A stretch of 64,000 bases of DNA from Flavobacterium ginsengisoli (GCF_029625315.1 NZ_CP121110.1:4942501-5006500), one strand, 5' to 3'. Numbered from the stretch's first letter, positions 1-11,078 are shown. Notes: generated from the letters alone by a model not told the origin. A program made the numbers and translations.

Positions 1-1548
1 CAACCAAAGCATTTCTTGTAAGGTGAATTCTTGTTTTTCCCAAGCTTTATTTACTTTATGATAGCTGATAATTACCTTGTCAAATTTTTTCAATTCTTTA
101 TTTAGACTGTCCAGATTGGTGTCTTTGACTTCTGTAATATTGGTATATTTTTTTAAGGTCGAAACGAAAGTGCTATTGGTGTCTTCACCCAATTTTATAT
201 AGGCGATTTTTTCGCTTAAATCTTTTATCGGAAGAATTTCTTTTTCGTTTTTTAAAACCGTAATCGCATTTTCATACAATTTATAATGTAAAGCATCATT
301 TTGCGACGGATTCAAATCATTGTACAAATTATTTAAATCAATCGGTTTGTATTTGTTCAGTCCTGCTTTGTATTTAAAATGAAGAATTTTTTTAACCGAA
401 TGTGCCAATCGTTCTTCGGTAATTACTTGCGTATTGTAAGCCTCTTCCAATTTCTGAAAAGCAACAGGTACATTTTCTGGACAAAGCAAAATATCATTTC
501 CTGCTAAAATAACAGCGATTTCTAGATCTCCAGGACCTTTAAAATTGGCAGCGCCTTTCATCGCCAAACCGTCTGTAAAAATTAAGCCATTAAAACCTAA
601 CTCTTTTTGAAGCAGATTGGTTACCACATTATATGAAGCAGAAGAAGGACAATTTGGCTGTGATTCTAAACTCGGAATATTAAGGTGCGCGACCATAACA
701 GAAGCAAGACCTTCGTCGAATAATTTTTTATATGGATATAGTTCGACTAATTCCATTCGTTCTTTAGAAAAATTAACGGTAGGTAAAGCATGATGTGAAT
801 CGGTTGAAGTATCGCCATGTCCAGGAAAGTGTTTTCCGGTACAGAAAACGCCATTTCCTTGTATTCCTTTCATTAAAGCAAGAGCTTTTTCGGTTACATT
901 GACTTTATCTTCGCCAAAAGAACGGTTTCCGATAATTGGGTTTTTCGGATTAGTATTAATATCTAAAACTGGTGCAAAATTGAAATGAACGCCGATTCGT
1001 TTGTTTTCGGCTGCCATATTTCTTCCCACATTTTCAATTAAACTTAAATCCTGAATTGCGCCTAAAGTCATATTCCAAGGATAACGATACGTTGAATCTA
1101 ATCTCATGGCTAATCCCCATTCGGCATCGATTCCGATCATCAGAGGAACTTTTGCTTTTGACTGATATAAGTTGGTTAATTTCGCCTGACGAACTGGTCC
1201 GCCTTGAAAAAAAATAACGTTTCCTATTTTATAATCTTCAATCATTTTACTGATCTGATTAACGTGCACAGAATCTTTGTTGGAATAGGCAGAAACCATA
1301 AACAATTGCCCGATTTTTTCCTGTACAGTCATTTTACTATAAATGCTGTCGACCCAAGCCGTTTCTTTATCAGAATCTTTAAAGAAAGTTTTTTTGTCTG
1401 AAGTGTTTTTTTGTACGTAAACAACAGTGTCTTTTAAAGGAATATCCTTTTTATCATCTGCTGCACCATTATTTTTTTTGGATGCGCAATTGGTAATTAA
1501 AAATATAAAAGCGGCGTATAAACTGATTTTTATAAATGGATTTTTCAT
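1..1548 (-). CDS. nagZ: GH3 beta-N-acetylglucosaminidase (NagZ-like lipoprotein), 3' end outside window
   Basis: This is the N-terminal 516 codons of a glycoside hydrolase family 3 enzyme; the gene runs off the left edge. The start gives a lipoprotein signal peptide with lipobox LITNC near residue 20. The NagZ signature KHFPGHGDTSTDSHH is visible near residues 240-255, and the family nucleophile region FTDGLAMKGA contains Asp326. NagZ enzymes remove GlcNAc from GlcNAc-MurNAc muropeptide fragments. Bacteroidota homologues often carry a C-terminal beta-lactamase-like domain, which cannot be checked here. The gene lies 74 bases downstream of the symporter and is probably the last visible member of the minus-strand peptidoglycan operon. 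Family assignment is firm; GlcNAc-MurNAc as substrate follows from family and neighbours. Confidence 0.9.
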   Translation of the reverse strand, partial: MKNPFIKISLYAAFIFLITNCASKKNNGAADDKKDIPLKDTVVYVQKNTSDKKTFFKDSDKETAWVDSIYSKMTVQEKIGQLFMVSAYSNKDSVHVNQISKMIEDYKIGNVIFFQGGPVRQAKLTNLYQSKAKVPLMIGIDAEWGLAMRLDSTYRYPWNMTLGAIQDLSLIENVGRNMAAENKRIGVHFNFAPVLDINTNPKNPIIGNRSFGEDKVNVTEKALALMKGIQGNGVFCTGKHFPGHGDTSTDSHHALPTVNFSKERMELVELYPYKKLFDEGLASVMVAHLNIPSLESQPNCPSSASYNVVTNLLQKELGFNGLIFTDGLAMKGAANFKGPGDLEIAVILAGNDILLCPENVPVAFQKLEEAYNTQVITEERLAHSVKKILHFKYKAGLNKYKPIDLNNLYNDLNPSQNDALHYKLYENAITVLKNEKEILPIKDLSEKIAYIKLGEDTNSTFVSTLKKYTNITEVKDTNLDSLNKELKKFDKVIISYHKVNKAWEKQEFTLQEMLWL

Positions 1549-1622
1549 ATCATTTTTTTAAGAATCAATTTGAGTTTAATGCATTTAAATTCAAATTGAT
1601 TCATCAATAGTATTAAGCTGAA

Positions 1623-3132
1623 TTAGAAACTTATTTCTTTTTCACTGCGTGAACTGGTTATAAATAATCCTAAATAAGTAATTAATCCGTTTAGTATAAT
1701 TAATTCATTATCAAAAACATATCCTGCGAATAAAACTTTAGAATATTCATTGATGAAATAGGTAAATAATGGAGAAAGCAAGCAGATAAACGGAACCAGT
1801 TTATCGTTTACATGTCTCGATTTTTGGAATAAACCAAAAGCGTATAATCCTAATAATGGACCGTAAGTATAGGAGGCAACTTTAAAAATCATTCCGACTA
1901 CCGAACTGTCATTGATTGAGTTGAAAATCAAGATGATAAAAAACACCAAAATAGAAAAACTGATATGTACTAAATGTCTAATTCTTACCGTGTTTTTCTT
2001 ATGGCTGTTTTCTGCTTTGTCCATGCCTAAAAAGTCAACGCAAAAAGAAGTTGTTAAGGCTGTTAAGGCAGAATCGGTAGTTGCAAAAGTGGCGACAATA
2101 ATTCCCAATAAAAATACAATTGCAGGAACAAGCGCTAAATGGTTTAATGCAATTTCAGGAAAAAGTAAATCGGTTCTTGGTTTTCCAGTAATTAAATCGG
2201 TTGGAACAGCAATTCCGTTTTTGTTTGCATATATATATAACAACGCTCCAACACTCAAAAAGAAAATATTAATGATAACAAATATTCCTGTAAAAGTGAA
2301 CATGTTTTTCTGTGCTTCGCCAATGTTTTTACAGCTCAAGTTTTTTTGCATTAAATCTTGATCTAGACCAGTCATAGCGATAGTTACGAACATTCCGCCC
2401 AAAATTTGTTTTACAAAATGGAATTTACTTCCCATAAAATCATCAAAGAAAAAGATCTTAGAATAATTGCTGTTTTTTACTTCTTCAAATGCGCTAATGG
2501 CACTCAAATCCATTCTATCGCAAATAAAATAAATAGTAAGGAAAACAGAAGTTACAAGGAAAAACGTTTGTAGAGTATCGGTAATAATAATCGTTTTTAG
2601 TCCGCCTCTGTAAGTGTACGAAAAGATAAGCAACAGCGAAATTAAAACGGTAAATGCAAAAGGAACATGATAAAAATCGAATACAAAACGCTGTAAAACA
2701 ATTACCACCAAATACAATCTGAAAGCAGAACTTATCGTTCGGCTGATTAGGAAAATAGAAGCTCGCTGTTTTGTAGCTGAAAAAGCCCATTCTTTGCTCT
2801 ATATATCCATAAATCGAAGTCAGATTCATTCTGTAATATAAAGGCAGTAAAAGCTTTGTAATGACAATAAATCCAAGTGCATTTCCTAAAACAAACTGAA
2901 AATATTTAAATTGTTCACCGCTTGGCGCGCCAACTTCTCCAGGAACAGAGATAAAAGTTACTCCAGAAAGAGCAGTTCCGATCATTCCGAAAGCCACTAA
3001 ATACCATTTTGAATTTTTATTGGCAGTAAAAAACGCTTCATTTCCGCTGTCTTTTCTGCTGACTCTGTGCGATATATAGAACAATGTTCCGAAATAAACG
3101 ATAATAAGGAGAAGGATGGTACTTGGTGTCAT
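1623..3132 (-). CDS. Sodium/solute symporter (SSS family), candidate MurNAc transporter; frameshifted
   Basis: Once one frameshift is repaired this is a 502-residue SSS-family sodium:solute symporter with many hydrophobic segments. The N-terminal part includes the family-typical ALSGVTFISVPGEV stretch around residues 55-68. The frame breaks at 2761-2766, where an expected GCAGC on the coding strand reads GCGAGC; removing the extra base gives YKTAASIFLISRTIS and joins both halves. It sits between murQ and nagZ, so an amino sugar released from peptidoglycan is the most likely substrate. From memory, Tannerella forsythia takes up MurNAc through a dedicated inner-membrane transporter (MurT) encoded next to murQ. 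The substrate is inferred from context, not read from the sequence. Confidence 0.85.
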
Positions 3133-3303
3133 TTTATAGTTTTGGTGATTTTTGGTTTTTATAAATAACTCAGATAAAGAAGATTTTTTAATTGACCTGA
3201 CGGATTTTACTCTGTCAGGTCGGTGTTAAAAACTCCAAAAAATGAATTTATTCAGCTTTTTGAATTTGTATAAATCTATAAAAAGATTTTGATTGTGTGG
3301 TTT

Positions 3304-4132
3304 TTAGTTTTCCTGATTTTTGGTGTGCGCTAATAAAACAGCTCGTACACTTTTATGTTTTTGCAGTAATTCTTCGGCAACTTCATATTCAATAGCAAGT
3401 TCTTCCATAATCATCTTGATGCCGCGTTTTACCAATTTTTCGTTAGACAGCTGCATATCAACCATTTTGTTGCCTTTTACTTTTCCTAATTTGATCATTA
3501 CCGAAGTAGAAATCATATTTAAAGTAAGTTTTTGAGCCGTTCCTGCTTTCATTCTCGTGCTTCCTGTTAAGAATTCAGGACCTACAATTAACTCAATCGG
3601 ATAATCAGCTTCTTGAGCGATTAGTCCGTTGCTGATACAAGAAATACTTCCTGTTTTAATGTTGTGTTCTTTAGCTTTTTTCAAAGCGCCTAAAACGTAT
3701 GGAGTATTGCCAGAAGCAAGCAATTCCGATAATCATATCTAAACTTGAAATTTCGAATTTTGCCAAGTCTTTCCAAGCTTGTTCGGTATCATCTTCGGCA
3801 TTTTCTACTGCTTTTCTAATGGCTGTGTCTCCGCCGGCAATAATTCCGATAATCATATCATGCGGAACACCAAAAGTTGGCGGACATTCCGATGCATCTA
3901 AAATTCCTATTCTTCCAGAAGTTCCAGCTCCGATATAAAATAATCTTCCGCCCAACTGCATTTTTTTTACAATGGCTTTAACCAGTTTTTCTATTTTAGG
4001 AATTTGCTCTTCAATAATATGCGGAACTTTTTTGTCTTCTGTATTAATGTTTGTAAGAAGTTCTTTCACGCTCATTTGATCCAAGTCTTTGTACAAAGAT
4101 TCTTGTTCCGTTTCAGGATTTTTATTTTTCAT
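3304..4132 (-). CDS. murQ: N-acetylmuramic acid 6-phosphate etherase MurQ; frameshifted
   Basis: MurQ cleaves the D-lactyl ether of MurNAc-6-phosphate to give GlcNAc-6-phosphate and D-lactate in the cytoplasm. The repaired protein is 275 residues, slightly shorter than E. coli MurQ. It has the SIS sugar-isomerase motifs YIGAGTSGRIGILDASECPP (residues 66-85) and GIIAGGDTAIRKAVENAEDD. Glu82 and Glu113 correspond to the two catalytic glutamates known in E. coli. The frame breaks at 3716-3721 (plus-strand GCAAGC for GCAGC), inside the conserved IGIAASGNTPYV loop; removing one base restores the family sequence. The two halves are otherwise intact, so a true pseudogene is unlikely. It lies between namZ 1 and the symporter. 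Confidence 0.95.
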
Positions 4133-4431
4133 TTTTCTTTTTTTGATTATTGAAACCGAGATTTTTCTACTATCAGGCTTCTCTATTTTTACATTAATAG
4201 TTTGATATTTTTATTTAGAATAGAATTTAATTTTAAAAACATAGAAACACAGGTTTTGATTTTTGTTTAAAAAGGTAACCAATCTTTAAAAAGCAAACCA
4301 AAGAGAACTACATTTCTGCTAGCAATATATATGTGTGTATTTATGCTAATGAAACGCTTTTTTGTAGGTCTATCAAATTCTATGTTTCTAGTGTTTAAAA
4401 AATTGAGTCTAAGAGAACTGAATTAGAAATG
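4133..4431. other. Intergenic, about 300 bases, no gene recognised
   Basis: This AT-rich spacer separates murQ from the upstream namZ 1 on the same strand. No ORF, hairpin terminator or known RNA was recognised. A single AACGC near 4350 resembles half of the candidate DeoR operator, but one half-site is not convincing. Confidence 0.5.
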
Positions 4432-5662
4432 TTATTTATAAATCAGGTATTTTGTTCGCATTTTTTTGAAAGATTCTAGATCTTTCTTCCAAGATTGTCT
4501 TATCTGAGCTTCAGAAACGCCGCTTTCAATTTGCTCGCTGTAATTTTTTTGTTCCTGCCAGTTTGGTAAAAAATGCATTAAAGAATTTTGTTTTATCGCT
4601 GGTATTCTGATACGCTTTAATAAGCCATTTCAGTTCTAATTGTTTCAATTTCGGATAAGCAGTCAAATCTTCGCCAAAACATTCTTTTCCATTGTATAAA
4701 GGATCTTTTGCGCCAAAATTGGGTTTTGGAGTAAAACTGAAATTGGTTTTGGTTAAATACGGGGAGCCGTAGATTTGAAACTGTTTCTCAGTTCCGCGCC
4801 CCATACTTACGTTTGTTCCTTCAAAAAGGCATAAACTGGCATATAGATTAATAGACTGATCGTTAGGCAAATTCGGAGATGGTTTTACCAATAAACTGTA
4901 CGGCATTGTTCTGCTGTAATCTACACAAGGAATAACGGTTAGTTTACATTGATCACCATCTTTTAGCCATTTTTCTCCATTTACCATTTGCGCATATTCC
5001 CCAATTGTCATTCCGTGAAGGAGCGGAATAGGGTGCATGCCAACAAAACTGGTAAATTCTTTTTCTAAAAGCGGTCCGTCTACGATAGAACCATTTGGAT
5101 TTGGACGATCAAAAACAATAAGCGGAATGTTATTTTCTGCGCAAGCTTCCATTACATAATGCAAAGAAGAAATGTAGGTATAGAATCGTGCTCCTACATC
5201 TTGCAGGTCAAAAATCATGACATCAATTCCAGATAACTGCTCTGGTTTTGGTTTTTTATTTTCGCCATAAAGCGAAATAATTGGCAAGCCTGTTTTGGGA
5301 TCTTTTCCGTCAACGATATGTTCGCCGGCATCGGCTGTTCCTCTAAATCCGTGCTCGGGAGCAAAAATAGTCTGAACAGTAATTTTTTTCTCCAATAGAA
5401 AATCTACTACATGAGTTTTGTCAGATAAAATTCCGGTTTGGTTGGTTACAATTCCAACTTTTTTATCCTTTAAAAGCGGCAGGTATTTTTCGTAATTGTC
5501 AGCACCTGTTTTTATAACAGCGTAATTGCTATCTACTGAAATAATAGTTTTATTGGGCTGAATGACTGCCGAATAAGACGGAGTATAAAACAGAAATGCT
5601 GTAACAAAAGCACTTTTTGCTATAAATTTTATCATTTTAATACAGTTATTAGTTAGAGACAA
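4432..5662 (-). CDS. namZ: DUF1343 / GH171 exo-beta-N-acetylmuramidase (NamZ), copy 1; C-terminus frameshifted
   Basis: This is a 409-residue repaired protein of the YbbC/DUF1343 family. B. subtilis NamZ, founder of GH171, releases MurNAc from the non-reducing end of peptidoglycan glycans. Family stretches visible are KVGIVTNQTG, IFAPEHGFRGTADAGEH, MIFDLQDVGARFYTY and a conserved SMGRGTEKQFQIYGSPY segment. A signal peptide is present; translation may start at Met10 (5635), which gives a more usual leader. The frame breaks at 4533-4538 (plus-strand GCTCGC for GCTGC). Beyond it, 30 more codons match the C-terminus of the second copy at 21954 (QIESGVSEAQIRQSWK against QIEAGISEEEIRNSWK) up to a stop at 4432. 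It sits between susD and murQ. Confidence 0.9.
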
Positions 5663-5804
5663 AATGGACTAATAAAATTAAGATTTTATCGGAGAATATA
5701 TGATTGTTTTTGGTAGACTGGGGAATCTAAAAACTAACAAGATACAACCTGAATGAACAGGTTTTTTGGGGTCACAATTTGTTTTAAAAAAGTGTTTTTA
5801 AAAT

Positions 5805-5837
5805 ACTGCCTCCGAAAAGTCTCACGTCGGAGGCAGT
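5805..5837 (-). terminator. Hairpin between susD and namZ 1
   Basis: A perfect stem, ACTGCCTCCGA (5805-5815) with TCGGAGGCAGT (5827-5837), separates susD from namZ 1. On the minus strand it is followed by TATTTT. It could reduce read-through so that SusCD and the downstream enzymes are expressed at different levels. Confidence 0.6.
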
Positions 5838-5871
5838 TTTATTAAATTTGGTTTTTTCAGTTTTTACCGAA

Positions 5872-7607
5872 TTACCAACCTGGATTTTGTTTTAATTCTA
5901 CACCTTGAGCTTTGTATAAATCAATGTCATTCGTTGGAATGTTCATTAAATAATGCTTAGGTTCAAAAGTTCTTGTGCTTGCTGGGTATATTTTTACATA
6001 TCCGTTTGCATCAACAACAGTTTGCGATCCAACTGGAGTTCCAATTCTAGCACCAAGATTAACGTCAGGGTTTTTATTTGTATCTAAATAATCACCTTTT
6101 TTCCAACGGTAAATATCAGCTTGTCTTAATGTTGTCCAGCTCATGAATTCAATTTGACGCTCACGACGAACTTCCCAAATTAACGGATTTACTACTCCAG
6201 TCAATTGTTCTAAAGAAGAAGTTCTTCTTGGGTCGTTAATTTGAACACCATTTGCAGAAGCATTTACTCCGTCAGTAGTCAAAGGAGCGATTCCGGCACG
6301 AGTACGCACTTTGTTGATTGATAAATCAAGATCTGCGTTTGTTGCAGTTCCTAATTCAGCACAAGCTTCAGCATAATTTAAATACACTTCACTTAAAGTG
6401 AATAATGGAGCATCGGTATAGTTGCGTCCTCCTGTAGTTACATCTGGACCTGTTGTAGCAGGATTATTGTACAATTCAAATACATATCCAGACATTGAAA
6501 CTAAAGCTGTTGTACCAAAAGGTTTTCCTTTGTAACCGTAGTTAGCAGGATTTACCGTTTTACTAAAACGAGGATCTCTGTTAGTGAATGTATTTGTAAC
6601 ATTGTCGTCTCCTGCGTATTGGCTGTTTCCAGCTTGTTGAATAGGCAATCCGTTTGTTGTTACATAACTGTCAGCAGCCCATTTTGTTAAACCGTACTGG
6701 ATTGTTGAAGTGTTTGTATAGTTTTGAAGAGAGTGCATTAATACGTTTGTTAAATAACGTTTTGCTAATATCACCTCTGAATTTCCAAGTAATTCAACTG
6801 AGTTGTAAAGCCCTTTCCAATCTGCATTCAATTTGTAGCTTGGATTGTTCATAATCATCAAAGAAGTCTGCTTTTGCTTTGTTAAGGTAAACGCTTCCAT
6901 CTTGACCTAAATGGTATTTTCTGTAAGTACCTTCATAAATACAAGCATTGCTTAAGGCTGCGTAAGCTGTGTATTTATTTGCCGTAACGTTTTTGTCATC
7001 ATTTACAAGCATCAAATCGGCTGCTTCTTGAAGTTCTGCAATTACGTTGTCCATAATTTCGGCTCTTGGTTTTGAAGGAGCATATACTGCAAGCATCATC
7101 TTGAGCTAAATATTTGTCAGTGTAAGGCACATCTCCAAATTTTTGCACTAAACGGAAATAGGTATAAGCTCTAAAAAATTTAGCAACTCCAATGTAATGG
7201 TTCTTTTTTTCTGTCGACATGTTTACTGTCGGGATTTTTTCTAGCATTAGGTTGCAACGACGGATAAGCGTGTAATATTCATTCCAAGAATAAAGATTCG
7301 TAGTTGCAGCTGTAACTGGCATTTGGTAGAAAGTAAAGGCAGACAAGTTATCGTCAACTCTATAATCACTTCCATGATAGTAGAAGAACGAAAGTCCAAT
7401 TGTTGTACCATTTCCATAACCATAAAAAGTATCATAATTAAGCCATGAAAAGGTTTTTACGTTATCTTCTGACTGCCAAAAGTTATCGTTTGTAAATTTA
7501 TCTGCTGGATCATCAGTAAGATAATCTGAACAGCTAACTGCGCTTCCTGCTAGTAAAGCAGTTGCAAATATTAGCAGAAACTTAGATTTTATATTGTATT
7601 TTTTCAT
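5872..7607 (-). CDS. SusD/RagB-like outer-membrane glycan-binding lipoprotein; two frameshifts
   Basis: After two repairs this is a 577-residue SusD/RagB family lipoprotein (lipobox SAVSC near residue 26, then SDYLTDDPADKF). SusD proteins form the surface lid on SusC transporters and bind the oligosaccharide before uptake. TPR-like N-terminal sequence and a C-terminal RagB domain (VRRERQIEFM) are visible. The frame breaks at 7089-7094 (GCAAGC for GCAGC, restoring AQDDAAVYAPSKPRAEIM) and at 6866-6871 (plus-strand GTCTGC for GCTGC, restoring NKAKAASLMIMNNPSYKL). The susC stop is 25 bases upstream, so the pair is co-transcribed. The ligand is probably a peptidoglycan fragment, by context. Confidence 0.9.
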
Positions 7608-7632
7608 TGTAAGAGTTTTGAATAGTTAGAAA

Positions 7633-10600
7633 TTAGAAAGAGATATCAACACCAACTGACCATGTTTTTGTGTAAGGATAAGCTCTTCCCCAGAAAACTT
7701 CTGTTTCGTCAATTTCAGGATCTACAGGAAGACGTTTGTCTGCCCAAGTCGCAATATTTTCACCAGAAGTATATAATCTTACTTTTTCTAATCCTGCTTT
7801 TTTCACAAGAGCTGCTGGCAAGTTGTATCCGATAGTAAAGTTTTTAAGACGGAAATAAGACATGTCTAATAAATATCTTGTTGAAGTAACAAAGTTGTTC
7901 TGGCCTTGAGTACCAGACCCAAAAGTATTTGCTTCGTTACCATAATATGGATTTGGGAAATAAGCACCTGTGTTTTCTGGAGTCCAGTAATCTGCTTGGT
8001 TTGCATACATTTGCTGAGGCGCACGGAAGAAAGGCAATACAGCATCTGAAGCAGCCCAGTAATCACGTTTTCCAACTCCTTGGAAGAAAGTAGAAATATC
8101 AAATCCACGGAATTTACCACCCAATGTAATACCATATCTGTATCGAGGGGTTGAATTACCAATTTTTTTCAAATCTCCGTGATCGTCTGCAGTTCCCGCT
8201 CCACGAGTAATAGCTCCGTCACCATCTAAATCCACATAGTGAACGTCTCCAGCTCCGTATTTGAAGTTTCCACCCATTGTTTTAGAGTAGTCAACACCAT
8301 TTACCGTTTTTCCGTTATTAGTAATTACGTCATCAGCCTGTAAAAGTCTATCACTTGTTAATCCCCAAATCTGGCCAATCTCGTAACCATCATAGTAAGG
8401 CTTAGTATCAGTGGTAACTAAAGCTAATAATTTAGAAGTGTTATTCCATTTTGTAATAACCGATTTAGAATCAGATAAAGCAACATCAACAAAAATAGAA
8501 GCAGTTTCGCTTAAATTTTTATTAAAGTTCAAAGAAAGCTCCCAACCTTGAGTTCTCATGTTTCCTGAGTTAGTTTGTGCAGAAGTCTGTCCAAATGAAC
8601 CTGGAAGTGTTATACCAGGAGCAAGCATTCCTTTTGTATCACGTTGGTACCAGTCAAAAGAAGCACCAAGCATATCCAAAATTTTAATATCAATACCCAC
8701 ATCTTTAGTCATTACTTTTTCCCAAGTCAATGCAGGATCTACGTTAGTTGGTAAATTTGTAGAAGGCGGAAGAGTAGCACCGCTATTTACCCAAGAAGGG
8801 TTTTTAGCTGTCATGATCGATAAGAAAGCATTGTTTCCAACGTTTTGGTTACCGATTGATCCGATAGAACCACGCAATTTAAGATCGTTTAACCAGCTGC
8901 GTGTTCCTTCCATAAATTTCTCGTTCACAATTTTGTATCCTACAGAAGCAGAAGGGAAGAATCCCCATTGTTCGTTAGTTGGAAATCTTGAAGAACCATC
9001 ATAACGAGCATTAAGCTCTACTAAATAAATTCCGTTGTAATCATAGTTTACACGGCCAAAGAAACCTGCAATCGAGTACTCTGTTACCGTTGGATTTAAA
9101 TCTGTGTTTGCGGCTCCAGAAACAAATTGTTCACCAACTGCAAGGTTAAATTCTGGCTTAGATTTGTCCAAAAGCGTATTTCTTCTTGCGTAGTTGCGAG
9201 ATAAATTTTGCCATTCTGAGTTGAAACCAGCTAAGAATTTGAAATTATGCTTGTCAAATTGTTTTTTATAGTTACCATAAATGTTTACCACATTTGTAGT
9301 TGATTCTTGTTTTGATTGTCCAACAAAATCATTTCCTGTTTCTAGAGTTGCAGGAGTAGCGGTTTGAATCGTAGTGGCATCGTATGGCATTGCAGACCAG
9401 CTGTCCCATGCTAAGAATTTACCACCATTTTGTTTTCTGTTGTAATAATCGTTTACACTGCTAATTTCAGTGATAAGGTTTAAATCTTTTGTAATATCTG
9501 CCGTAAATCTAGCGCTTACTCTAGTATTACGTTTGTTATTTTCGTTTCTAGAAGCATTAGATAAATATCCTCCAGCTGTACGGAAATTGTATCCTCTGTA
9601 GGTTCCAAAATTCGGGAAATATTGCCCCCAACGAAGCGCATAACCAAAGTAACCTCCGTAACCAGTGTCATCAGTTCCAGAACCTCCATAATAGTTAAAT
9701 GGTTGATCGTAAGAACTGTTGATTGTCATTACTTTAAAATCTCCAGTAAGCCAATCTGCTAATTTTGTTGTAAAACCTAAATTAATGTTGATTCTTTGTC
9801 TTTTTTCCTGATTTACTCTTAACATACCATCTTGGTTAGTCAATCCGAACGAAGCAAAGAATGAACTTTTATCTCCTAAATTTCCTTGAGCAGAAATATT
9901 GTGTGTAGTTTGTAATGCATTGCTTGCATATAATTCTTTGTTTGCATCCCAAACTCTATAGAAATAAGGAACACCATTTTTTATTTCCCAATCTTCTCCA
10001 TAAACCATTTCATTACTGGTACGATTGTTTGCATATTTTTGTTTCCAGTTTTTAATTCCGTCTAACAAAATGCTGTAATTCTGACCAAAAATTTCCGGAG
10101 TAGAACCATCAGTTCTTGTTCCTGCGGCAATTAATCCTGGAATTTCTTCTGTTGGATCTAAGAATTTAAGTGTAGAAATTGGGTTTGTAAAAGCCGTATT
10201 GGCAGAATAAGAAAATCTCACTTTTCCTTCGCCTGTTTTTCCGCTTTTTGTAGTAATAAGAACAACTCCAAATGCAGCACGAGCACCATAGATAGACGCA
10301 GAAGCCGCATCTTTAAGTACAGACATCGTAGCAATATCATTTGGGTTAATTAATGATAAATCTGTAGGAACACCATCTACTAATATTAAAGGATCGTCTG
10401 AACCATTAATTGTACCCGCTCCACGAATGTTTATTTTTGCGGCACGGTTGATATTTCCTGAATTAAAATTAATGTTTACCCCCGGAGTAGTACCTTGTAA
10501 AGCTTTACTAACATCAGTTAAAGGTCTGCTTCCAATTGTTTTAGCAACATCAATATTGGCAACAGCTCCTGTTAAATTGGTTTTTTTCTGAGAAGCAAAA

Positions 10601-10920
10601 CCTACAACAACAACTTCGTCTAGTTTCGAAGTGCTTTCTGTAAGACCAACATTTATTTTCTGTTGGCTTTCCACTTTAATTGATTGAGTTTCATAACCCA
10701 TATAACTAAAGCTTAGAGTTCGTCCCGGTGCTACAGAAATGCTGTAGTTTCCATCAAAGTCAGTTGTAGTGCCATTATTTGTTCCTTGAATAACGACGCT
10801 GACTCCAGGAATTGGAATTCCGTCTGATTTGCTTTTTACTGTTCCAGTAACTGTTTTTGCTTGTCCAAATGCTGTTTGAATGCACAAAACCAACACTGAA
10901 ATAAAGAGTAACTTTTTCAT
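7633..10920 (-). CDS. SusC/RagA-type TonB-dependent outer-membrane transporter
   Basis: This intact 1095-residue SusC-family receptor is the outer-membrane import channel of the locus. Order: signal peptide (residues 1-19), carboxypeptidase-regulatory-like domain (about 23-100, VTGTVKSKSDGIPIPGVSV), then the plug (VVVVGFASQKKTNLTGAVANI, ALQGTTPGV, ILVDGVPTDLS, LKDAASASIYGARAAFGVVLITTKSG) and a long barrel ending WSVGVDISF. It has no STN domain, so it is unlikely to signal to an anti-sigma factor, unlike the SusC at 48516. A TATATTTG box on the minus strand (10953-10960) lies about 33 bases ahead of the start, with a candidate operator behind it. Confidence 0.95.
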   Translation of the reverse strand: MKKLLFISVLVLCIQTAFGQAKTVTGTVKSKSDGIPIPGVSVVIQGTNNGTTTDFDGNYSISVAPGRTLSFSYMGYETQSIKVESQQKINVGLTESTSKLDEVVVVGFASQKKTNLTGAVANIDVAKTIGSRPLTDVSKALQGTTPGVNINFNSGNINRAAKINIRGAGTINGSDDPLILVDGVPTDLSLINPNDIATMSVLKDAASASIYGARAAFGVVLITTKSGKTGEGKVRFSYSANTAFTNPISTLKFLDPTEEIPGLIAAGTRTDGSTPEIFGQNYSILLDGIKNWKQKYANNRTSNEMVYGEDWEIKNGVPYFYRVWDANKELYASNALQTTHNISAQGNLGDKSSFFASFGLTNQDGMLRVNQEKRQRININLGFTTKLADWLTGDFKVMTINSSYDQPFNYYGGSGTDDTGYGGYFGYALRWGQYFPNFGTYRGYNFRTAGGYLSNASRNENNKRNTRVSARFTADITKDLNLITEISSVNDYYNRKQNGGKFLAWDSWSAMPYDATTIQTATPATLETGNDFVGQSKQESTTNVVNIYGNYKKQFDKHNFKFLAGFNSEWQNLSRNYARRNTLLDKSKPEFNLAVGEQFVSGAANTDLNPTVTEYSIAGFFGRVNYDYNGIYLVELNARYDGSSRFPTNEQWGFFPSASVGYKIVNEKFMEGTRSWLNDLKLRGSIGSIGNQNVGNNAFLSIMTAKNPSWVNSGATLPPSTNLPTNVDPALTWEKVMTKDVGIDIKILDMLGASFDWYQRDTKGMLAPGITLPGSFGQTSAQTNSGNMRTQGWELSLNFNKNLSETASIFVDVALSDSKSVITKWNNTSKLLALVTTDTKPYYDGYEIGQIWGLTSDRLLQADDVITNNGKTVNGVDYSKTMGGNFKYGAGDVHYVDLDGDGAITRGAGTADDHGDLKKIGNSTPRYRYGITLGGKFRGFDISTFFQGVGKRDYWAASDAVLPFFRAPQQMYANQADYWTPENTGAYFPNPYYGNEANTFGSGTQGQNNFVTSTRYLLDMSYFRLKNFTIGYNLPAALVKKAGLEKVRLYTSGENIATWADKRLPVDPEIDETEVFWGRAYPYTKTWSVGVDISF

Positions 10921-10952
10921 GATTAATCTGGTTTTTTATGGTTGTTGTTGAG

Positions 10953-11040
10953 CAAATATATTTATTAATTGCATATGAATGCGTTATTTTTGATTTTTTT
11001 TCGAAAAAAAATTGAATAACGCAAAAAAACGCAAGTTTTG
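10953..11040 (-). promoter_or_regulatory. susC promoter with candidate DeoR operator
   Basis: Read on the minus strand, TATATTTG (10953-10960) fits the Bacteroidota -7 box TAnnTTTG. Behind it an inverted repeat TGCGTTATT (10980-10988) / AATAACGCA (11015-11023) is followed by another AACGCA copy at about 11027-11032. The same hexamer recurs beyond the deoR gene at 11942-11990. The placement over and behind the -33 region suggests binding by the adjacent DeoR-family protein. Box and repeats are seen; the binding protein is inferred. Confidence 0.6.
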
Positions 11041-11078
11041 CCTCAAAAAGTTTATTTGATTTATTTTAAAAATCTACT

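Noticed and set aside
1912..2361. 149-codon plus-strand ORF inside the symporter
   Set aside because: Antisense to membrane helices of the SSS protein; low-complexity translation with no family.
3194..3221. Hairpin between murQ and the symporter gene as a terminator
   Set aside because: GACCTGACGG/CTGTCAGGTC forms a stem, but it has a mismatch and no T run on the minus strand, so it is not a convincing terminator.
3722..3859. 18-base direct repeat AATTCCGATAATCATATC at 3722 and 3842
   Set aside because: Both copies encode the conserved MIIGI turns of MurQ (DMIIGIIAGG and DMIIGIAASG), so it reflects protein sequence and not a mobile or recombination signal.
8558..9004. 148-codon plus-strand ORF inside susC
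   Set aside because: It is antisense to the conserved SusC barrel and shows no family features; a shadow of the real frame.
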